This document shows positions 60,346-64,000 of a DNA stretch of 64,000 nt, one piece after another. A program made the translations under genes and the position numbers. The DNA is taken from positions 25,589 to 89,588 of the forward strand of contig CAYTUG010000007.1 in the NCBI GenBank assembly GCA_964441275.1, read 5' to 3'. Under the pieces are notes generated by a model. The model saw nothing but the letters and a program-made list of their open reading frames with translations. It did not search any database and had not been told where the DNA came from. Source of the DNA: SZUA-584 sp964441275. GTDB lineage: Bacteria; Bacillota; Clostridia; Christensenellales; SZUA-584. Position 1 is the stretch's first letter; the number at the start of each line of letters is the position of its first letter.

Positions 60346-60741
60346 ATGTCGGAACAGAAAAATTCGTTGGGTATGACGGATAAGACGGCGAGCTGGTTTT
60401 CTTACTTGTTTTCCATTATCAGCGCTATAATAATACTGGTGTCGGAGAAAGAGAATAAAGAGGTTAGAACGCACGCTTGGCAATCGCTTATTATGGGCTG
60501 TTTCTTTATCGCGGTCTTTATTTTAATAGGTATCTTAACCGCAATATTTATGCCGAACCCATTTACCAATCCGCTTGCTTATGCTGGGGCGGTTGTAGGC
60601 GCGTTCGGATTCTTCGCTATTTTAAATACGATTGCATCTATCGCATGGCTTATTCTGACAGTAATATGTATTATAAAAGCGGCTCAGGGAGACATTTATA
60701 AACTGCCCGTAATTTACAACAAGGTCAAAGACATAAAATAA
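60346..60741 (+). CDS. DUF4870/Tic20-like membrane protein
   Basis: 131 residues. A polar start with LGMTDKTASWFSYLFSIISAIIIL, then EKENKEVRTHAWQSLIMG, the DUF4870 pattern, and three to four membrane helices. Starts at ATG with GAAAGGGGTG upstream. Function unknown; the family is widespread. Confidence 0.75.
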   Translation: MSEQKNSLGMTDKTASWFSYLFSIISAIIILVSEKENKEVRTHAWQSLIMGCFFIAVFILIGILTAIFMPNPFTNPLAYAGAVVGAFGFFAILNTIASIAWLILTVICIIKAAQGDIYKLPVIYNKVKDIK

Positions 60742-60750
60742 GCATAAAAG

Positions 60751-60773
60751 GCGGCAAAAAGCGCCGCTCTTTT
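60751..60773. terminator. Terminator between converging genes
   Basis: GCGGC (60751-60755) pairs with GCCGC (60763-60767), followed by TCTTTTATT; the flanking A run serves the minus strand. Confidence 0.6.
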
Positions 60774-61341
60774 ATTGCCGCAAGTTGGGCAGCCTTGACA
60801 GTACCGCTCTGCCGATAAATATGGCGGCCGCATACTTTGCAACGTCTAAAAAAAAGTATACCCCTGTCGCGGTAACTATCACGTATTCAAGCGTGGCCGG
60901 CGTGTTAAGGTATATGTTTAGTATTGCGTACATGTAGCCAATACCCAATAAATAAATTGCGGCTATGCAGACAAGGGAATATGCAAGAATAATTAATACA
61001 GAGCTAAAAGTTAGTTTTCGCGTTATGCGATCGCGCAACAACAGGCTTATTAGCAATGTGCATAAAGCGAAACCCGGCAGAAAGCCGAATGAAGGCTCGA
61101 ATATATACCATAACCCGCCTCCTTTTGCGAATACCGGTATTCCTGTAATGCCTAATGCAATATAAACAAGCTGCGACGCTAAAGCGTATTTTGGTTTAAG
61201 CAAAAAACCTGACAGGAAAACAAAAAAAGTTTGAAAAGTAAATACTAACATTGTGCCGGGTATTGGTATTTTAATAAATATTGCCCCCGCTGCCGTAAGC
61301 GCGGCAAAAAGCGCACATATAAGCATTTGCCTTATTTTCAT
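60772..61341 (-). CDS. bioY: Biotin transporter BioY
   Basis: 189 residues from ATG 61341, a clear BioY start (MKIRQMLICALFAALTAAGAIF); the frame extends 22 codons upstream across the operator and is not used. IPIPGTMLVFTFQTFFVFLSGFLLKPKYA, YIALGITGIPVFAKGGG and YIFEPSFGFLPGF are BioY hallmarks; six helices. It is the biotin-specific S component of an ECF transporter. Preceded by a BirA-type operator. Confidence 0.94.
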   Translation of the reverse strand: MKIRQMLICALFAALTAAGAIFIKIPIPGTMLVFTFQTFFVFLSGFLLKPKYALASQLVYIALGITGIPVFAKGGGLWYIFEPSFGFLPGFALCTLLISLLLRDRITRKLTFSSVLIILAYSLVCIAAIYLLGIGYMYAILNIYLNTPATLEYVIVTATGVYFFLDVAKYAAAIFIGRAVLSRLPNLRQ

Positions 61342-61356
61342 TAGAAGCCCCCGGGC

Positions 61357-61386
61357 TGTAAACTCTATAGTATTAACAAGTTTACA
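61357..61386 (-). promoter_or_regulatory. BirA-type operator upstream of bioY
   Basis: TGTAAACT (61357-61364) and AGTTTACA (61379-61386) are perfect inverted arms with a 14-base spacer, 16 bases before the bioY start. This matches the known form of BirA sites (TTGTAAAC/GTTTACAA arms). Biotinyl-BirA binding would repress bioY when biotin is abundant. Confidence 0.75.
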
Positions 61387-61472
61387 TCTCTTGGTTTTAG
61401 GTGTCAAGCGATATCGCTTTTACCGTATCACCATGCTATACAAAAAAGTTATAATCATGTATAATTTGTTCT

Positions 61473-62057
61473 ATGGCACCGCAATCAATGTGCATTTCCC
61501 AAAATGCGCAAAATGAGAAAACTCTTATAGAACGCGCACAAAAAGGCGACAAAAATGCCATTGAGGCACTTTTATTATACAGCGAAAAAAGAGTATACAA
61601 TATTGCGTTTCGCTTTATGGGTAATAGCGCGGATGCATATGATGCGGCGCAAGAATCGTTAATAAAGATATACAAAAAGATTTCAACATATAAGAGAGAC
61701 GCTTCTTTTCTAACATGGGTGTACAGGATTTGCGTTAACACATGCTTGGACGAGATTCGCAAAAGGAAAAAAGCCCCGGTATTGGTAGAGCATATCCAAA
61801 ACGAAACGGAAGGCAGCGGGCAATTTTCACCGGAGGATTACACGCTGAGCTTGGAAAACAAACAGACCATACAAAAAGCGATAAATATGCTCAGCGAAGA
61901 GCAAAAAGGCGTAATAATTCTGCGGGATATAAATGGACTTTCATATGAAGAGGTTGCAAAATGCCTTGGTATATCGATAGGCACGGTTAAATCGCGAATT
62001 TGCAGGGCAAGGCAAAGACTGCGCAGCACGCTTGGGGCAGATTGGAACTTAATTTGA
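61473..62057 (+). CDS. ECF-type RNA polymerase sigma factor
   Basis: 194 residues; ATG 61488 is a possible alternative start. Region 2 (FRFMGNSADAYDAAQESLIKIYKKISTYKRDASFLTWVYRI) and region 4 (LSEEQKGVIILRDINGLSYEEVAKCLGISIGTVKSRICRARQRLR) are complete. Followed after 52 bases by a DUF4349 lipoprotein gene, which may be part of its stress-response unit. No zinc-type anti-sigma gene is next to it. Confidence 0.92.
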   Translation: MAPQSMCISQNAQNEKTLIERAQKGDKNAIEALLLYSEKRVYNIAFRFMGNSADAYDAAQESLIKIYKKISTYKRDASFLTWVYRICVNTCLDEIRKRKKAPVLVEHIQNETEGSGQFSPEDYTLSLENKQTIQKAINMLSEEQKGVIILRDINGLSYEEVAKCLGISIGTVKSRICRARQRLRSTLGADWNLI

Positions 62058-62109
62058 ATGGGATGCGTCTTACATATGTACGAATAGGTTATATACGGAG
62101 GAAAAATAT

Positions 62110-63102
62110 ATGAAAAAGATTTTAACCGCTATTGTAGTCATTGCTTTGCTGTCTGTTTCGCTGTTTGGCTGCGCCGCGCAGGAATCGCCAAAAGATTATT
62201 ATGGTGAAGGGTCGTTTTCCGAATCTGACGGGGCTAATTATGATTCCAAATATGAGATGCCCGCCGATGAAATAGAACGCGCGCCTATGATGCCGGAGGA
62301 GAATTACGCAGATAATGAGGAGATAGCCAAAGGTCAAAAGCTTGATTTTGACGGCTCCATGCTAAGCCCGACGCTGAACAGAAAAATAATATTCGAAGGC
62401 GACATGCGGATAGAGACAACGGAATTTGATGAAGATTTCAACCGAATAAATGATACGGTCGCAAGTTTTGGCGGATATTATGAAAGCAAATCGGTTTATG
62501 GCACCAAACCGGTTAATTGGAACGATAAGGGAAGAACTGCGCAGCTTGTTGTTCGTATTTCGAGTAATAAATTCGATGATTTTATAACTAACATTAAAGG
62601 GTACGGGCAAACAGTTTCTATGTCTACCTCGGGGCGGGATGTTTCGTTGCAATATTTTGATACCGAGACGCACCTAAAAGCGTTGCGCATAAGGCAGGAG
62701 AGGTTGCTCGATCTATTAGAGAATGCCAAAAAGCTGCAAGATATAATCAGTTTGGAGCAAGAGCTTGCCAATGTGGACTATCAAATACAATCTTACGAAA
62801 TAGAGCTTAGAACTTATGATAGCTTAATCGATTTTTCCACGATTACTGTGGAGTTAAAAGAGCTTAACCAGATAGAGAGAATTGCCACTTCGGGCAAACA
62901 AGACATAGGGACGAGGATTAAAACCGGTTTTTATTCCGTACTTAACGTGCTTACCGAAATTGGCGAAGGGCTGCTTATATTCTTAATTTCGGGCTCGCCC
63001 GTGCTTGTGCCTGTTGCCGTGTTGTTGGCTTTGATAATAATTGCCGCAAAAAGGCGCAAAAAAAGAAGAGCGCAAAAAAACGATCAAACAGGGCAGCAAT
63101 AA
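62110..63102 (+). CDS. DUF4349 lipoprotein
   Basis: 330 residues. Lipoprotein signal MKKILTAIVVIALLSVSLFGC with Cys 21, an acidic linker, then the DUF4349 domain (KIIFEGDMRIETTEFDEDF, VASFGGYYESKSV, VVRISSNKFDDFITNI, coiled LQDIISLEQELANVDYQIQS, DFSTITVEL) and one C-terminal membrane helix. The start has GGAGG. Members are thought to sense the envelope; the partner sigma gene upstream fits that, by inference. Confidence 0.88.
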   Translation: MKKILTAIVVIALLSVSLFGCAAQESPKDYYGEGSFSESDGANYDSKYEMPADEIERAPMMPEENYADNEEIAKGQKLDFDGSMLSPTLNRKIIFEGDMRIETTEFDEDFNRINDTVASFGGYYESKSVYGTKPVNWNDKGRTAQLVVRISSNKFDDFITNIKGYGQTVSMSTSGRDVSLQYFDTETHLKALRIRQERLLDLLENAKKLQDIISLEQELANVDYQIQSYEIELRTYDSLIDFSTITVELKELNQIERIATSGKQDIGTRIKTGFYSVLNVLTEIGEGLLIFLISGSPVLVPVAVLLALIIIAAKRRKKRRAQKNDQTGQQ

Positions 63103-63112
63103 ATGAATCATG

Positions 63113-63233
63113 ACCACCCGTCCAACGGGTGGTTTGCACAAGGGCTATAAGCCCATGTTACCGGCCAGCGCTTAAAGACGCTGGCTTTCACATATGTTCA
63201 AGCCTCTATTGCCTTTGCCACTCCTGAAGGAGT
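63113..63233. mobile_element. IS200/IS605-type end with hairpins
   Basis: Four hairpins in a row: ACCACCCG/CGGGTGGT (63113-63133), GGGCT/AGCCC (63142-63154), GCCAGCG/CGCTGGC (63164-63185) and ACTCCT/AGGAGT (63220-63233). Subterminal hairpins are what the Y1 transposase of this family recognises; these lie 3' of the tnpA remnant. Confidence 0.65.
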
Positions 63234-63247
63234 ATTCGTAATACCAG

Positions 63248-63622
63248 TTACTCCTTAAAGGGGTCTTCGTACTCCTTTACGCTCAGTTTGTCTAAGGCTA
63301 TATCGTGTTTTTCTTGTTCTGCTATGTATTTCTTTACTGTTACTTCATTTAGTTCTACTGTGCTTACATAATATCCTCTACACCAGAACGCCCTTCTTCC
63401 ATATTTGTATTTTAGATTTGCATGTCGCTCAAATATCAGCATTGTGCCTTTTCCTTTCAAAAACCCTACAAAGATAGATACGCTCATCTTCGGCGGTATT
63501 TCTACTAACATATGTACGTGATCCGGACATATCTTCGCTTTCATCTTTCCAAATATGACTTTGTGCCTATATTTCGATGCAAATGCCATATCAGCCTGTG
63601 CAAAAAGAAATAGCTTCTCCAC
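63248..63622 (-). pseudogene. tnpA: IS200 transposase TnpA, internally deleted
   Basis: 124 residues. Keeps SKYRHKVIFGKMK, the HUH-type CPDHVHMLVEIPP, SIFVGFLKGKGTMLIFERHANLKYKYG, FWCRGYYVST and the catalytic-Tyr helix VKKYIAEQEKHDIALD. The roughly 25 residues expected between VIFGKMK and the HUH motif are missing and the first 15 residues are not IS200-like but come from adjoining IS1182 flank. Probably inactive. Confidence 0.8.
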
Positions 63623-64000
63623 TCTACTAAAGAAAAAGCAGAGCTCTATCCCTGCAGAGCGGTCATCAAGTGATCAGTTCCCATAATATTGATTACTCTT
63701 TTCAGGTTGTATGCAAAGAAGTGCAACAGGGTTTCTGTCCTCACGTTTTCTATCCCTCTGGTTAAAAAGTAGGAAAACCCCAAACCATTCTTAACCGTTC
63801 CGAATGGATGCTCCGCCAACTCCTGCCGTCGCTTGTAAAGCGGCATATTAGCTTTCGTATTGCAATCCACCTCATCGGCATATCTCTGATAATGGCCGTT
63901 CGTAAATATTTCGGTATCGGTCGTTTGTACAAAGCGTCTTTTTGTGACAATGCCGGAAGGCATTCGGATTGTTGTACCGTGTCCCCGGTGTTTTGGAAGA
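63536..64000. repeat. Long direct repeat, copy B
   Basis: Same as 39333-39761, with the full 36-base segment that copy A lacks. Runs off the window end. Carries the IS200/IS1182 junction. Confidence 0.9.
63646..64000 (-). pseudogene. IS1182-family transposase 3' part (partial, runs off window)
   Basis: The minus-strand frame reads SGIVTKRRFVQTTDTEIF, RRQELAEHPFGTVKNGLGFSYFLTRG and NLKRVINIMG to a stop at 63646. It is the C-terminal part of an IS1182-type transposase. Whether the gene is intact upstream cannot be seen; the corresponding copy at 39443 is broken. Confidence 0.7.

Overview
The window looks like a chromosomal segment of a motile, endospore-forming member of the Clostridia (Firmicutes). 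The evidence is a complete spoIIAA-spoIIAB-sigF-spoVAA-AB-AC-AD-AE block, YunB-, YtxC- and BofC-like sporulation genes, a methyl-accepting chemotaxis protein tail, Gram-positive ribosome binding sites (AGGAGG-like, often with GTG or TTG starts), a T-box leader on thrS, an FMN riboswitch on ribU and sigma-A promoters. The exact genus cannot be read from the sequence. One entry (the AbiJ-like cassette) and several mobile-element relics are uncertain.

Layout. 0-1.4 kb: end of a chemotaxis receptor gene and a decayed IS481-type transposase. 1.4-28.6 kb: ordinary core genome with a thioredoxin/CcdA pair, an HAD phosphatase, Tex, an ABC-2 exporter operon, YtxC, an orphan MazF-type toxin, YitT, T-box-thrS, exonuclease III, an AmmeMemoRadiSam pair (fused Memo+AMMECR1 plus radical SAM enzyme), a solute-binding lipoprotein, a MurG-type glycosyltransferase, an RNA methyltransferase-like protein and guaB-guaA. 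28.6-40.36 kb: an acquired island. It carries a six-gene operon (XRE regulator, two methyltransferase-type subunits, Bro-N/Fic fusion, GIY-YIG/helicase fusion, DUF4357 protein) with 8-nt gene overlaps, flanked by frameshifted genes, plasmid-partition-like remnants and IS1182/IS200 debris. It ends just before tRNA-Cys and tRNA-Leu. 40.8-41.6 kb: a small two-gene cassette of possible abortive-infection type. 41.7-46.4 kb: the sigF/spoVA sporulation block on the minus strand, which contains an extra 35-codon gene. 46.4-61.4 kb: two class A PBPs, sporulation genes, ribU with its FMN riboswitch, tsaE-tsaB-rimI, a hydrolase, a membrane-anchored MurF, Ddl and bioY with a BirA-type operator. 61.4-64 kb: an ECF sigma factor, a DUF4349 lipoprotein, then a second copy of the IS200/IS1182 junction seen at 39.3 kb.

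The two observations most worth follow-up are (i) a GMP synthetase whose glutaminase domain has lost all three catalytic triad residues while its synthetase domain is intact, and (ii) the compact XRE/methyltransferase/Bro-Fic/GIY-YIG-helicase/DUF4357 operon, which reads as a restriction-modification-like defence system with a Fic enzyme built in. Smaller ones are an unannotated-looking 35-aa gene inside the spoVA operon, a gene whose only well-placed start codon is ATA, and a DUF4357 protein with its nuclease core excised.
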